A stretch of DNA of 64,000 bases from Symbiodinium natans. Lineage: Eukaryota > Sar > Dinophyceae > Suessiales > Symbiodiniaceae. Under the pieces are notes generated by a model that was not told the DNA's origin, ran no database searches, and worked only from the letters and a program-made list of their open reading frames with translations. Where the stretch lies: contig CAJNDS010002532.1 in the NCBI GenBank assembly GCA_905221605.1, positions 200,501 to 264,500 on the forward strand, given 5' to 3'. A program made the translations under genes and the position numbers. Of the stretch, positions 29,841-40,510 are shown piece after piece; within the stretch, counting starts at the first letter, position 1; every line of letters starts with the position of its first letter.

Positions 29841-30950
29841 ACCCGAAACACTAAACCCTGAACCGTCCTGAACCCTACACCCTAAGCTCTAACCGCAATG
29901 CTCCTAGAGCCGGTATTCATGGGGGGAGTGACGAGGAAATCAAAGAAAGGAGTTCTCACCTTTCCTGAATTTCCTGAGAATCACTGAGACGCCAATGACA
30001 CCACGCGGCACCTCGCGACCACTGCTTGGGACGTGACCTCAGCGGTTTCCGGAGTGTGCGCTTCTGGTTGAGGGTTTATAGGGTTTAGGGCTTAGGGTTT
30101 GGGGTTTATAGGGTTTAGGGTTCTCGGGTTTGGGGTTTAGAGGGTTTAGGGTTTAGGGTTTAGGGTGTACTTCGGTGCTTTTCTTGCCCTTTCCGCTAAA
30201 CGAGTCTTTCTCAAAAAAGGCTCGGATCAATTGGTGAGAAGTTGCGTTGACTGGTGCTGCATGTTGTGCTACATGGTGTGAAGAGGGATCGTGATCGGGG
30301 GATTCCGCGAGATGCTGGGACAAACTTGAGGTGTCAGGATGCTGCGCAACCCAGAAAGTTCCAAGGGGCTTAGAGGCTTCGAGAGGTTTGCAGCTGCTGG
30401 TAGCAAAGGCCAACGGCCACGCACTCGGTTGCCCAGGTGTCGTTTTTGCGGGTTTAGGGCAATAGTTTGTGTGTTGAGGGTTGCTTGCAGAGAGTGAGGC
30501 CCTTGCAAGCCTGTCGCGATGGCAGCCGGCCCTGAGCCGGGAGGCAATCTGCGGGGCATTGAAGGGGTTTGCAATCAAATCATGCTCAATCAGGGTTTGT
30601 CGATGTTGGTGTGCATGCTGGTTTGGCAGTCGTGGGTAATAAGGGTTTCGATCAGTTTTGCGTCATCAAGTTGTGAAGCCCTTTCATTCTGAGAGCTTGT
30701 TTCCCCGCATGAATCGAGGTGTTGCAAACGATGAGACCCATCTTCACACTCATCGAGGACAAGCTGAGCAGGAGGTTTGCTCGCAGTAACAATGGCTGAC
30801 CCAAAGCCTAAAGGAGGACACAGAGCAATGCAGGGAACACCTCTCTACCGAGTTGCCAAGGCCCCACCTCAACCAGGCAACTGTGTGGTTGTTTTGCAGG
30901 CGCTGATGGCTAACAAAGGCTCTTGATTCTTCCTTTCAACTCACCACAAA
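29841..30950. other. No firm gene
   Basis: Contains a TTTAGGG array at 30068-30166 and a 141-codon minus frame (30153-30578) of Ser/Pro-rich composition that I do not trust. Confidence 0.35.
30068..30166 (+). repeat. TTTAGGG array, variable units
   Basis: About 12 units of 7-9 bp (TTTATAGGG, TTTGGGG). Confidence 0.9.
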
Positions 30951-30954
30951 ACAG

Positions 30955-31029
30955 GCTAGTCTCTACGTCCTGGGAACGCTACAGATCTGGGTTGCAAGCA
31001 ATTGCATCGCTATGATGGGCTCCCAGTGA
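30955..31029 (+). CDS. Candidate exon with stop
   Basis: After cacaaaacag reads ASLYVLGTLQIWVASNCIAM and TGA. Confidence 0.45.
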   Translation, partial: ASLYVLGTLQIWVASNCIAMMGSQ

Positions 31030-31136
31030 TAGCAGTGCAAAGAGCATCGCTGGCTGTACAGGGGTGTCGTTTTTCAGTATGCAACTGGCTTCTTGCTTTT
31101 TTTGGCTTCTGCATCTTGTCCTACGACGAACCTTGT

Positions 31137-31178
31137 TTTAGGGTTTAGGGTTTCGGGTTTAGGGTTTAGGGTTTAGGG
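31137..31178 (+). repeat. TTTAGGG array
   Basis: Six units. Confidence 0.95.
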
Positions 31179-31358
31179 TGAGTCGGGGCAGACCGGAGCG
31201 GAGGGGACATGAAGAGAGGGTGGAGGGTGGGCGTTCAGGAGATATAGTGTTGGTATAGACAATGCCTCTGACCATGATCAATCGTTAGGTGATGCGCATT
31301 TGGCTTCTGACTTTACGACATATTATAGCTCAAGTTGACGCCATACCCATGTGGGCAG

Positions 31359-32202
31359 GACTTGGCGAAGCCATTGCTCTCTGACTTCACGCCTGGCCCT
31401 TGGACTGCCCCATTGGCTGAAACGAAAACGCTCCACAATAAGAGCAGCAACTACACTACATGGAAACTACACATCATGGAAACTACCCTCCATGGAAACT
31501 ACACATCCTCTCTCGAAATTCCTTGAGGCTCAGCAACGTGTCCATGCTGGCTTGGGGCTATGCCAGGTCCGGCCTGGGCGTCGGCAGCCGAGACAAGAGA
31601 GCAATGGCTTCGCCCAGCAAGAACCTTGAGGTTTAGTGACTGTCAGCTTGCCGTCCGGGTAGTTGACAGATGAGAGCACAATAGCAAGCTGCTGTAGCAT
31701 AACATGCGATTGAAGATTTTTGGCTAGCAACGAACAGAGCCAGTGTCGACTGCATGTTGGGCTTTGATGTCAATATGTGTATGAGTACTAAATGCCCAGC
31801 TTGCCTGTGCCAGCTGCCGAGACTAAAGACCTATTCGATCGTATTGGCCATGCAGCTTTGGCCCGTCAGCAACAGCGTCGCGCTGAGAGCTTCATCTGGT
31901 CACTGGTAGTCGCACGGGCTTCGGGTGCCTGCGAGGGTGTTTGTGGTTCAGTATAATTCTGTATTCTATATTCTTTGTTCTATATTCTATAATTTATATT
32001 CTATATTCTATATTCTACATTCTATATTCTATATTCTATATTCTATCTTCTATATTCTATATTCTATGGTTCTTGCAGAATAGGGGCGAGTCAGTGTTGT
32101 CGTGGATCCTGAGGCTCAGCGCCCGGGATGTGGCAAACTTGACCTGGTCTTTCGCTGCAGTAAAGCTTTCGCACGAGCTCCTGAAGTGGGCCCGTTTCTC
32201 AG
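31359..32202 (+). CDS. OPR/RAP-like helical repeat protein, four exons
   Basis: 31359 to about 31437 reads DLAKPLLSDFTPGPWTAPL. 31517-31630 reads LRLSNVSMLAWGYARSGL then RDKRAMASPSKNLE, ending before GTTTAG. About 31812-31936 reads DLFDRIGHAALARQQQRRAE then SFIWSLVVARASG. 32079-32201 (after ttcttgcag) reads VLSWILRLSARDVANLTWSF then AVKLSHELLKWA and ends at a TTTAGGG array. The words NVSMLAWGYARSG and DVANLTWSFAAVKL fit the (N/A)xANxxWxxAxLG pattern of octotricopeptide/RAP-type repeats, which bind organelle RNA in algae and apicomplexans. The assignment rests on pattern only. Confidence 0.65.
31948..32066. repeat. TTCTATA heptamer repeat
   Basis: About 15 units in the intron just before exon 32079; being TTCT-rich it also serves as a polypyrimidine tract. 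Confidence 0.9.
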
Positions 32203-32203
32203 A

Positions 32204-32272
32204 TTTAGGGTTTAGGGTTTAGGGTTAGGGTTTAGGGTTTAGGGTTTAGGGTTTAGGGTTAAGGGGTTTAGG
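32204..32272 (+). repeat. TTTAGGG array at an exon edge
   Basis: About nine units, starting directly after exon 32079-32201. Confidence 0.95.
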
Positions 32273-32609
32273 CTTCTCAGATTTCGTCCGGGGTGTTTCC
32301 TTAGTCAGCCTTTTTCATGAGGGAACTGCCTGCGGCGGGTCTTTCAAGCAGCCAAAGGAAGTGAGGAGTCCCGAACCCCAGGCTGTGAGCCCGAAACCCT
32401 ACGCCCTAAATAACACCACGGAAGGGGGGGGGGAGGGTTGCGGACAAGGGGGCAGAGAGGTGCCCGGGCCATGGGGCTTATAAACTTGAACAAACGCCTG
32501 GATGGGGGGGGGTCCCTGGACTCTGGCCCCAACCTTGCCTAAACCCCAAATCCCTAAAGCCCTCCAGTTGCGATGCACTTAGGTTCCCACTTTGGTCCAG
32601 GAGGCGCCT

Positions 32610-32677
32610 GTAGGGTTTAGGGTTTAGGGTTTAGGGTTTAGGGTTTAGGGTTTAGGGTTTAGGGTTTAGGGTTTCGG
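32610..32677 (+). repeat. TTTAGGG array, 9-10 units
   Basis: Almost perfect. Confidence 0.95.
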
Positions 32678-32999
32678 GCCTGAGCTCAAAGCAGTGTCTC
32701 AGAACTTATCAGTACCCAAGTTTAAGACATACTTCAATAGTGGAGTAAATCAGTGAATAATTGTGCAATAATACTGAATTTGCCATACTGCAGTACAATA
32801 ATATATTTTTGCAAGAATGCAGCAGTACAATTATGCACCCATACAAGAATGCAATACCAGTACAATAGTACTTTTTTTGACCCGCTTAACCCACTCTTTC
32901 TTTGACCCGCCTCGCCCCCCCTTTTCCTGTAGGGGCGGCGCGGCGTGGCAGCCTTTGAGGAGCAGGAGACTCCCCTTGTAGGTCTTGAAGCCCTAAACC

Positions 33000-33170
33000 A
33001 TATCAGCCCCAAAAGCCCTAAAACCCCATGAGCCCTCTAAGCCCTCGAGGCCCGATGAGCCCTCTAGGCCCTATAAGCCCTATGGGCGCTATAAGCCCGA
33101 AGCCCTAGAAGCCCGTAAGCCCTATAAGCCCTATAAATCCTGTAGCCCTGTAAACCCTAAACCCCAAACA
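33000..33170 (-). repeat. AGCCCTATAA / CCCTAAA degenerate array
   Basis: Units of 9-10 bp around AGCCCTATA and AGCCCTCTA passing into CCCTAAA. Confidence 0.75.
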
Positions 33171-33337
33171 TAGTGGAGTTCACAGCTTTTACCTGGTGCC
33201 CGTGTTTGCGCCTGTTTTATCTCATTTCATGGTTAAGGTCGCCAAGGGCACTCTCCAAACGCGCAGCAGCGCCTTACATTCAAGTTTGGGGTTAATTGGC
33301 ACTGCTTTGTGGTTTCGAAGATGAAGTCTTGCAGGAA

Positions 33338-33593
33338 CCCTAAACCCTAAACCCTAAACCCTAAACCCCAAACCCTAAGCCCTAAACCCTAAACCCTAAA
33401 CCCTAAACCCTAAACCCTAAACCCTAGCCCCTAAACACTAAACCCTAAACCCTAAACCCAAACCCCAAACCCTAAACCCTAAACCCTAAACCCTAAACCC
33501 TAAACCCTAAACCCCAAACCCTAAACCCTAAATCCTAAACCCTAAACCTTAACCCTAAACCCTAAACCCTAAAGCCTAAACCCTAAACCCTAA
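33338..33593 (-). repeat. CCCTAAA array, about 36 units
   Basis: Longest pure telomere-like block in the window. Scattered variants (CCCCAAA, CACTAAA, CCTTAA). Confidence 0.95.
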
Positions 33594-33619
33594 AGGCTTG
33601 CAGCATGAGGGCTGGCCAG

Positions 33620-33709
33620 AATCTGGTAGCAAAACCTAACGCTGCATGGCTGACAGGACTTGTCTGCGCTGACCTGGGGCCTTCAGCTTACAGGGATGTT
33701 GTCTGTTAG
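33620..33709 (+). CDS. Exon, unknown protein
   Basis: After ggctggccag reads NLVAKPNAAWLTGLVCADLG then PSAYRDVV; ends at GTTAGG (donor) or TAG. The longest CCCTAAA array lies just upstream. Confidence 0.5.
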   Translation, partial: NLVAKPNAAWLTGLVCADLGPSAYRDVVC

Positions 33710-33838
33710 GTCACTGCAGGGGAACCTCCCATTAACGGATTGGTGTTTGGTGTTTGGGTTTCTGGATGTTTCTGGGTTCCTGCCCTAAACCCTAAACCCT
33801 CTCCTACTTATATATATATATATATATTTAAATAACAC

Positions 33839-34190
33839 GTTCGTCGGCAAGGCACAAAACCTTCGTCGGCAAGGCACAAAACCTTCGTCGGCAAGGCACA
33901 AAACCTTCGTCGACAAGGCACATCCTCGAGTTTTATGTCTAGGGTTCAGGGTATTCACTGGTTTTGTGCCTTTGCCGACGAAGGTTCTGTGCCTTGCCGA
34001 CGAAGGTCATTAACATTTAGGCTTAAATGTTAAACCCCTTCGTCGGCAAGGCACAAAACCTTCGTCGGCAAGGCACAAAACCTTCGTCGGCAAGGCACAA
34101 AACCTTCGTCGGCAAGGCACAAAACCTTCGTCGGCAAGGCACAAACCTTCGTCGGCAAGGCACAAAACCTTCGTCAGCAAAGGCACGAGT
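33839..34190. repeat. 22-bp CTTCGTCGGCAAGGCACAAA minisatellite with inverted block
   Basis: Direct units at 33841-33925 and 34038-34188; between them, 33961-34008 holds two units in the opposite orientation, so the region can fold back. The Arg/Lys-rich frames are translations of the repeat. Confidence 0.9.
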
Positions 34191-34805
34191 CTTATGTCTG
34201 GCGTTTAGATTTTCACAGTTTTTTCGAGTTTTATGTCTACGGTTTAGGATTTGCACAGTCTTTTTTAAGTCTTATGTCCCCGGGTAGAAGTTCAAGGGAG
34301 GGTTGGGGAAGAATCATGTTCACAGTTTTTTTCGGCAAGTTTTATGTCTAGGGTTTGTCACCGAGTTCGCACTCCCATATTTGAGCCTCGATGCGTGGGA
34401 CTCCGGCAAGTATTATGTCTAGGGTTTAGGATTTTCACAGTTTTTTTCGAGTTTTATGTCCCACGCAACGAGGCTCAAATATGGGAGTGCGAACTCGGTG
34501 ACATGATTTTTCGAGTTTTATGTCTAGGGTTGAGGATTTTCACAGTTTTTTCTCGAGTGTTATGTCTAGGGTTTAGGATTTTCACAGTTTTTTCCGAGTT
34601 TTATGTCTAGGGTTTAGGATTTTCAGAGTTTTTTCAAGTCTTATGTTTCCGGGATGAAGTTCAAGGGAGGGTTGGGGAAGAATCGTGTTCACGGTTTTTT
34701 TTTTCGGCAAGTTTTATGTCTAGGGTTTAGGATTTTCACAGTTTTTTCTCCACAGTTTTTTTTCGGCAAGTTTTATGTCTAGGGTTTAGGATTTTCACAG
34801 TTTTT
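34190..34805. repeat. TTTTATGTCTAGGGTTTAGG minisatellite
   Basis: Eight or more units of 35-70 bp built from TTTTATGTC, TAGGGTTTAGGATTTTCACAG and a T run ending CGAG. Each unit embeds one telomere-like TAGGGTTTAGG. Two embedded copies of a 25-bp segment around 34366-34394 and 34455-34500 are mutually inverted. Confidence 0.85.
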
Positions 34806-34810
34806 CCTTG

Positions 34811-34942
34811 AGAACGGAGCCGCTTGAGAAGAAGGAGGTTGGATATTTTCCAAATGGTGTAGGACCCAATGGGCGGATGGGTATTTCCCCTGTGGCCTCG
34901 CAAAGCTGCTCAACTAGTGAATGCTTGGGCCAGAGATGCTGA
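34811..34942 (+). CDS. Exon with stop, 43 codons
   Basis: Reads EPLEKKEVGYFPNGVG then GRMGISPVASQSCS and TGA. Clear protein-like composition right after the minisatellite, and before a CCCTAAA array. Confidence 0.5.
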   Translation, partial: RTEPLEKKEVGYFPNGVGPNGRMGISPVASQSCSTSECLGQRC

Positions 34943-35012
34943 ACCCTAAGCCCTAAACCCTAAACCCTAAACCCGAAACCCTAAACCCTAAACCCTAAAC
35001 CCTAAACCTTAA
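34940..35012 (-). repeat. CCCTAAA array
   Basis: About ten units. Confidence 0.95.
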
Positions 35013-35046
35013 ACCTCTCTATCAGATAATAATTTAAACCTTAAGG

Positions 35047-35480
35047 AATTCGTGGTTCAAGGCCAAATCTCGTGGTTTAAGGCAATGTTGTTCGTGGTTC
35101 ATGGCATAGTTTTCGTGGTTCAAGGCAATTTTTTTCGTGGTTCATGGCATAGTTTTCGTGGTTCAAGGCAATTTTTCGTGGTTCCAGGCTTCAAGGCCGG
35201 GAGTTTAGGGTTTCAAGGCCTCATGGCCTGGAGGTTAGGGTTTCAGGGTCTCAAGGCCTGCGGTTCAGGGTTTTAGTGCCTCAAGGCCTGGGTTTTACGG
35301 TTTCAGGGCCTCGAGGCCTGGGGTTTAGGGTTTCATGGTAATTTTTCGTGGTTCCAGCAAGGCCTGGGGTTTAGGGTTTCAGGGCCTCAAGGCCTGACGG
35401 TCTGGGGGGGTTTAGGGTTTCAAGGCCTGGGGTTTAGGTTTTCAGGGCCTAGTTTAGGGTTTCAGGGCCTCAAGGCCTGG
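35047..35480. repeat. Two telomere-derived minisatellites
   Basis: 35047-35190: 18-22-bp units TTCGTGGTTCAAGGCAAT. 35190-35480: units of about 30 bp, CTCAAGGCCTGG then GGTTTAGGGTTTCAGGGC, each with an embedded GGTTTAGGG. AAGGCCT is palindromic. Confidence 0.85.
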
Positions 35481-35488
35481 GGAGAGAG

Positions 35489-35535
35489 GCAAAGACAGAG
35501 ATGCAATGGCAAGAACATGAAGTCAACAATATTAG
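35489..35535 (+). CDS. Candidate short exon
   Basis: Reads AKTEMQWQEHEVNNI after ggagagag and before GTATTT. Confidence 0.35.
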
Positions 35536-35706
35536 GTATTTTTGTTGTGTCCGTTCGTTTAAGCCTGTGACGGGCCTGTGAAGCTGAGATGATTGGAGAA
35601 TACTTGTGTTTTTGTTTTCTCAATGTTATGGGATTCTCTGGGTGGGTGGGTGTTATATCAGAGGCGTAAATATAACTTTACCATAAAACTGCTCGATCCG
35701 GAGCTG

Positions 35707-35782
35707 CTAAACCCTAAGCCCTAAACCTTAAAACCGTAAACCCTGAACCCTAAACCCGAAATCCTAAACTCTAAACCCTAAA
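35707..35782 (-). repeat. CCCTAAA array, degenerate
   Basis: About ten units with several variants. Confidence 0.85.
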
Positions 35783-36091
35783 GTGGGCTCCCGCACCACA
35801 GAGCACCCTCATCCCATCAAGACATAAGGCAGGGATGGGAGCCAGGCCAGCATTCACAGAACATGGTCCTGCCACTCTGTTGTGAATGAAACAAGACTAC
35901 AACTTGCTTTAGATGCCAGCAATTGCCGTGCACCTTAGCCCAAGCCTCCCGAACTCCAAACCATGAAGCGCTGAGTTTGTGTCCTCTCCTATCTGGAATT
36001 TCTCAGTCGGAAGATTCCAAGCTTGAGGACCACCCCACCCTCCCCACCCCTAGCCTCTGCCGACGTTCCCCCCGTTCTCAGAAATGCTGAG

Positions 36092-36190
36092 GCCTCGCAA
36101 CGCTGCGTCTCCGGGAGGAGGAGCTCATGCAGGCTTTAGGTCAGGAGGCGCGGTTCGCTGGACCGGGTGCTGCAGGGTCAGATCGAAGAC
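36092..36190 (+). CDS. Exon, charged helix
   Basis: Reads LATLRLREEELMQALGQEAR then FAGPGAAGS after aatgctgag. A competing frame (36084-36392) reads into a TATA-rich microsatellite and is less likely. Confidence 0.5.
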
Positions 36191-36297
36191 GGTTCCTTTT
36201 TTCTTTTTTTCTAGTAAGACCGAATTAGGTTTCGATCAGGAAAAGCAGTGCTTCTACGCCTTCTGTATTGTTGCATGCATTAGGATGAAGGCGCCTC

Positions 36298-36400
36298 ACA
36301 CACATGTACATATACACACACATGAGTTTATATGTATATATACACAACCACATATATATATACATATAAATAGAGCATCTGCACATATATAGATATGCAT
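36298..36400. repeat. TATA/CACA microsatellite
   Basis: Imperfect TACA, CATA and (TA)n units. Confidence 0.9.
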
Positions 36401-36595
36401 GTACAGCTTAGTTGATGCAAAATAGGATTTGCGGCAGGCCCTCAACCCTAAACCCTAAACCCCCTCAACACCAAACCCCGAAATCCTGAAACCTAAACTG
36501 CCCAGAAGAGACCATCAGCCGCAGGTGAAGGCTAAACTTTCCACCTTCACAATGCCAGGTCTGATCTGCCAGTGCCTCAACTTAACACGAATTGC

Positions 36596-36656
36596 CTAAG
36601 CCCTAAGCCCTAAACCCTAAACCCTAAACCCTAACCCCTAAACCCTAAACCCTAAT
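36596..36656 (-). repeat. CCCTAAA array
   Basis: About eight units. Confidence 0.95.
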
Positions 36657-36659
36657 GCC

Positions 36660-37040
36660 AAACCCTACATTCACGATATCCTGGAAGGCAGACGAAGGCC
36701 CTGAACTTATGCCATCATGTTTTTGACATTCCTTGTAAATCTTCTCCATTATCATATATGGTATTGCCATTTTATTCTATTGTGGTATTGCTATTTTATT
36801 CTATTGTGATAATCGTTTATGTAGTCTTAGGCTAGTCTTTTTTATTAGAATATCATATTTCACAAATGGTTCTTCTCATGACACATTGCTACATTGTATT
36901 GTTTTAGTGTGACCTTCTTGTGGTAGTTTATCATTCTAGGCAAGCCCGAAGCCGAAACCCTGAAAGGCGTGACATGAAAGCTTGGCAAGGGGCAAACCTC
37001 AAACCCTCGACGACCCACAGGGCCAAGCAAGCCCAATCAA
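36660..37040. other. A+T-rich, no gene
   Basis: Unique A+T-rich sequence with a repeated word (ggtattgccattttattcta, twice). Confidence 0.5.
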
Positions 37041-37045
37041 AGGGT

Positions 37046-37142
37046 CTTACCAGGATGGGCTATGTTATCCTATGACCCCTTATCAAGGCCCTTTCGAGGG
37101 TTGATTATAGGGTTATAAGGCCGAATAGCCCATCCTGGTAAG
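37046..37142. mobile_element. 97-bp palindrome
   Basis: Exact 18-bp inverted ends (37046-37063, 37125-37142). The interior (ccccttatcaaggccctttc, gggttgattatagggtt) is itself partly self-complementary and shares words with the 4063-4302 minisatellite. Its right end overlaps the tract before the next acceptor (37153). Confidence 0.8.
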
Positions 37143-37153
37143 TGTGTTTGCAG

Positions 37154-37445
37154 GTGGTGTGCGTTCGCGTGACGGCAAGCCCTCAGATGCAGCAACCAAG
37201 GCACTACCTGGGGCTTTGCGAGTCTTCGTGTCAAGGCTCCATTCCTTCACGAGGTGGGGAAGGGAAGTGTGAAGCATTTGCTGTTCACGTGCTAGGGAAG
37301 CTAGGAATGACGAGTGCTGAGTCGGCCAAAGATTGCAGCGGCTTGTGGCGATGAGGCCCTGAACCACCTGCGTCGTTCCGGGAGGTCCGTTTTTCCGGTT
37401 CATTGCATCTTTGCAGCTATGTGCCCTGATCACTGTCCGAGAAGC
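37154..37445 (+). CDS. Two exons
   Basis: 37154-37272 (after gtttgcag) reads VRSRDGKPSDAATKALPGAL then RVFVSRLHSF and a stop. About 37332-37445 reads IAAACGDEALNHLRRSGRSV and ends before GTGTGT. Helical, Ala/Leu-rich; may belong to the OPR-like gene. Confidence 0.5.
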
Positions 37446-37680
37446 GTGTGTTAAACCCTAAACCCTACACGACCTAAACACCCTAAACACCCGAACACAC
37501 ACCCTAAGCACCCTAAACACCCTAGTACACCACCTAAACCCTAAAAAGGCACTCAAAACCCCTAAAGAACCCTAAGAAAGCCTCTAAAACCCTAAAAACC
37601 ACGGAAGCAGGTTGAACCCTCTAAAACCCCTCAAAAAACCCTAAGAAAGCCTCTAAAACCCTTGACAAACCCACGAGAGT
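37446..37680 (-). repeat. Degenerate CCCTAAA / CCTAAAA words
   Basis: Units of 7-12 bp, partly ACCCTAAACACC and AACCCTAAGAAAGCCTCT, the latter in three copies. Confidence 0.75.
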
Positions 37681-37794
37681 AGAGGTTGGAGCCCCGCGGT
37701 TGCTCCATGATGCTCTGGTCTCTGGCCTCGCTGCGCCACGATGACGCCAGTGAGAGCGGCTCTCGGACAGCTCTCGTTTCGGGAAAGTGTAGGC

Positions 37795-37931
37795 GCTTTT
37801 ATAGTAGATGTCTGTATACATGCATGTGTGTATATATATATACAGACAGACATACACATATGTATGTGTATATATATATATATGGGTATTCATAATAATA
37901 AATAAGTATAGGAAAATTATATGTATATATG

Positions 37932-37964
<33 letters not shown>

Positions 37965-37970
37965 AGCATG
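37795..37970. repeat. TATA/TG microsatellite
   Basis: (TA)n, (TG)n and TATG tracts. Confidence 0.9.
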
Positions 37971-38170
37971 TCAGGCGAGGTGCAGCTTCAGGGTCTGCAT
38001 GGTTGGGCTCTGGCTGGTGGCCGAGGCTGTTTTACTACCACATGGCTGACACCGTTATCCTGTCGGTGCCTGAGTGGACTGCTTCAAGGGGACATGCCCT
38101 TACCAGTCGGTATAAGGCGTTTGTTCTTAGCCATAAGCAGTTCTTAGGATTTAGAGGATGTAGGGCAATG
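37971..38170 (+). CDS. Candidate coding, two frames open
   Basis: One frame reads RLFYYHMADTVILSVPEWTA, the other VQLQGLHGWALAGGRG. Unresolved. Confidence 0.3.
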
Positions 38171-38629
38171 AAGTGTGAAGACTGACATCCTGTGCGCGGC
38201 TCAGGCCGCGCGCGCTGGACTTTGAGGCTCAGGACTGCGGAGCTTCCACGGTTTTGGTTTCCGGGGCAGAGCAGAATGCAATATACGCGTATAAGAATAT
38301 GCAGTAAAAGAGATAGAATCATATAGCAATGTCACAAGATGGGAGAATCCTGCGGATCTGGAGAACAATGTAATGCTAGCTTTTTGTATGTGATTACGAT
38401 ACTATGTTGATATCGTATTTATGTGAATATGCTGATATACAAATATATTGCGACATGAATATGCTCAGACACTCAGGTAATAGTATATGAGTACAATAAC
38501 ATGTAATCGTGTAAAATGACTACAAGCCCATATACAAATACTAGAATATAGTAACATCAAGAGGATGCCGCAGATGTGGATCTTGGACAGGAAGTTCAGG
38601 TTTCTTCTGTAAGTAGACGATGGCTCTGT

Positions 38630-38784
38630 CAACCCTAAAAACCCTAAGCTCTAAAAACCCCAAACCCCAAACCCCAAACCCCAAACCCCAAACCCCAAAC
38701 CCCAAACCCCAAACCCTAAACCCTAAACCCTAAACCCTAAATGCTAAACCCTAAACCGTAAACCCCAAACCCTAAAACCCAAAC
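38630..38784 (-). repeat. CCCCAAA homogenised block within a CCCTAAA array
   Basis: About nine identical CCCCAAA units flanked by CCCTAAA units. Confidence 0.95.
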
Positions 38785-38949
38785 TCTCAGAGGATATTTC
38801 AAACAGCCTCTGGGCCTTTGCCACTGCTCGCCGGACTCTCAGAGATGCATGACCGGATATTTCGGCCCTGCTGGGATCTTTCCATTTTTTGAGCGGACTG
38901 CCGCACTGCGGTAGGCTTGAGGTTACACTAAGCTTGCACACAGCGCCAG

Positions 38950-39059
38950 GTGTTCAGCACGAGGCGGTCTTCCAGGCTTTGGTTTCTCAGGCTACCCGGA
39001 GCATCCACAGCTTCACGTCGCAGGCTGGCATTGGTCTGCTTGCCAGAACAAGGCTATAG
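38950..39059 (+). CDS. Exon, possible OPR-like repeat
   Basis: Reads VQHEAVFQALVSQATRSIHS then TSQAGIGLLARTRL and TAG, after cagcgccag. Confidence 0.5.
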
Positions 39060-39194
39060 TCGATTCATGCAGGTTCGCTGTATTTCGATACAGTTCTTGT
39101 GGTGCCTTGGTCTGTGAAGCTGACACGATTTGAACATGAGGATATTCCCGAAAATAATGCCAGCGCAGTAGCACATGTCCTGCCTTCCACATGC

Positions 39195-39450
39195 ACCCGT
39201 GTTGTTGTTGTCTTATGTTCTTGTATTCTTATATTATTATATTCTCATATTCTATAATTCTCATAATCTTGTATTCCTGTATTCTTATCTTCCTATGTTC
39301 TTGTATTCTTATCTTCTTGTCTTCTTACATTCTTGTATTCTTTTCTTCTTATCTTCTTACATGCTTGTATTCTTATCTTCTTATCTTCTTACATTCTTGT
39401 TCTCTGATCTTCAAGTCTCTTCTTATTTCTTCTTGTCTTCTGATCTCCTT
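39195..39450. repeat. ATTCTTGT / ATCTTCTT repeat
   Basis: About 25 units of roughly 8-10 bp, one strand nearly all pyrimidine. Its frames are Leu/Ser/Tyr artefacts. Confidence 0.9.
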
Positions 39451-39459
39451 TAATGTTAT

Positions 39460-39840
39460 ACTATGATAATACTGTGAAGCTACATCACTATAGTTAAATA
39501 CTCATATTTTGTTACAGTTTTTGTGCTATTTTACTAGACTATCATGTTATTGTATTATTGTAGTATTGCATTATTCTGTTTATCGGTTATCAGATGTTCA
39601 TAGCATGTGATTGGCATATCGTCATGTTCCTCTACTATTGTTTTTGTTTTGGATTTCTACACTAGTCTATGATCATGACCATTTACTATGCTCTGATATT
39701 ATGGTTTTATGTTATCATGATATAAAGTTTTGGTACCATCATATAAGTAGACCTCTATTTGTTCCATTTGTCTGTCGGTGCTATATTCTGATTTCTGCTG
39801 TTTTAGTGGCATATTCTAAGATGTTTCGCTTATGATTCTT
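39460..39840. other. A+T-rich, no gene
   Basis: Unique A+T-rich sequence; no exon or repeat resolved. Confidence 0.5.
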
Positions 39841-39843
39841 AAA

Positions 39844-39934
39844 TGGGTATTTTCCACATTAGGGGTACCCCTTTTCTACCCCAACTAGAATAGAATCCCC
39901 TTGAAGGGACCCCCAGCCCTATTTTCGGAAACCC
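39844..39934 (+). mobile_element. GGTACCCC foldback element
   Basis: Left end tgggtattttccacattagg then ggtacccc; right end agccctattttcggaaaccc. Imperfect inverted ends, about 91 bp. Confidence 0.65.
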
Positions 39935-39955
39935 ATATTCGTATTCAATCATGAG

Positions 39956-40072
39956 GCCTTGGCAAACACCACCTGGGCTTGTGCGAAGATGCGCGCTCAG
40001 AAGGCCCGCTTGTGGGTTTGTGTACCAGTAGCTGCTTTGCAGCTGCTTCCAACATCTTCCCGAAGCCTGCAG
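39956..40072 (+). CDS. Exon with OPR-like repeat
   Basis: Reads EALANTTWACAKMRAQKARL. LANTTWACAKM is a good match to the helical-repeat core seen in RAP/OPR proteins. A 140-codon minus frame (39945-40367) overlaps and is also open, so strand rests on the motif. Confidence 0.5.
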
Positions 40073-40510
40073 GGACTACACAGGCTATGCTGATGTTGCC
40101 ATGAGATCTTGCAGAATCTGTGAAAGGAGCCGTCCCAAATACATCAGTGAAGGTGCGTTGAGCCCCGCATGCCGATCGGAAGGAAGGAGAACTGCAGATC
40201 GTTCTGGGGCTTGCTGTTGTTGACTCTGATGTGACCGCGTGATACCACGTGGCGCGCAACCCCAAACCGAATGAGGCGTTCCCAACACTAAATCTTGTGC
40301 TCCTAGATGCTTCGGTTTTAAGAAGAGGTGCTTCGCGGGCTACAATTGTGCTTCCACCCAGCAACATCCCGCAGCATTCAAGAGGAAAATGTTTCCAGCA
40401 CCAGAATAGTCGAACATGTAGTCGAATCTAAGCATGATCCAAATTTGTGCGGGTGCTCTTCCAGCAGTCTGTGCTGCCTTGAAGTAGAAGCCAGCCGGTA
40501 GCCGAGAAGG

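Noticed and set aside
33839-34190. CRISPR array
   Set aside because: Units are contiguous 22-bp tandem repeats without unique spacers, partly inverted, in a eukaryotic context.
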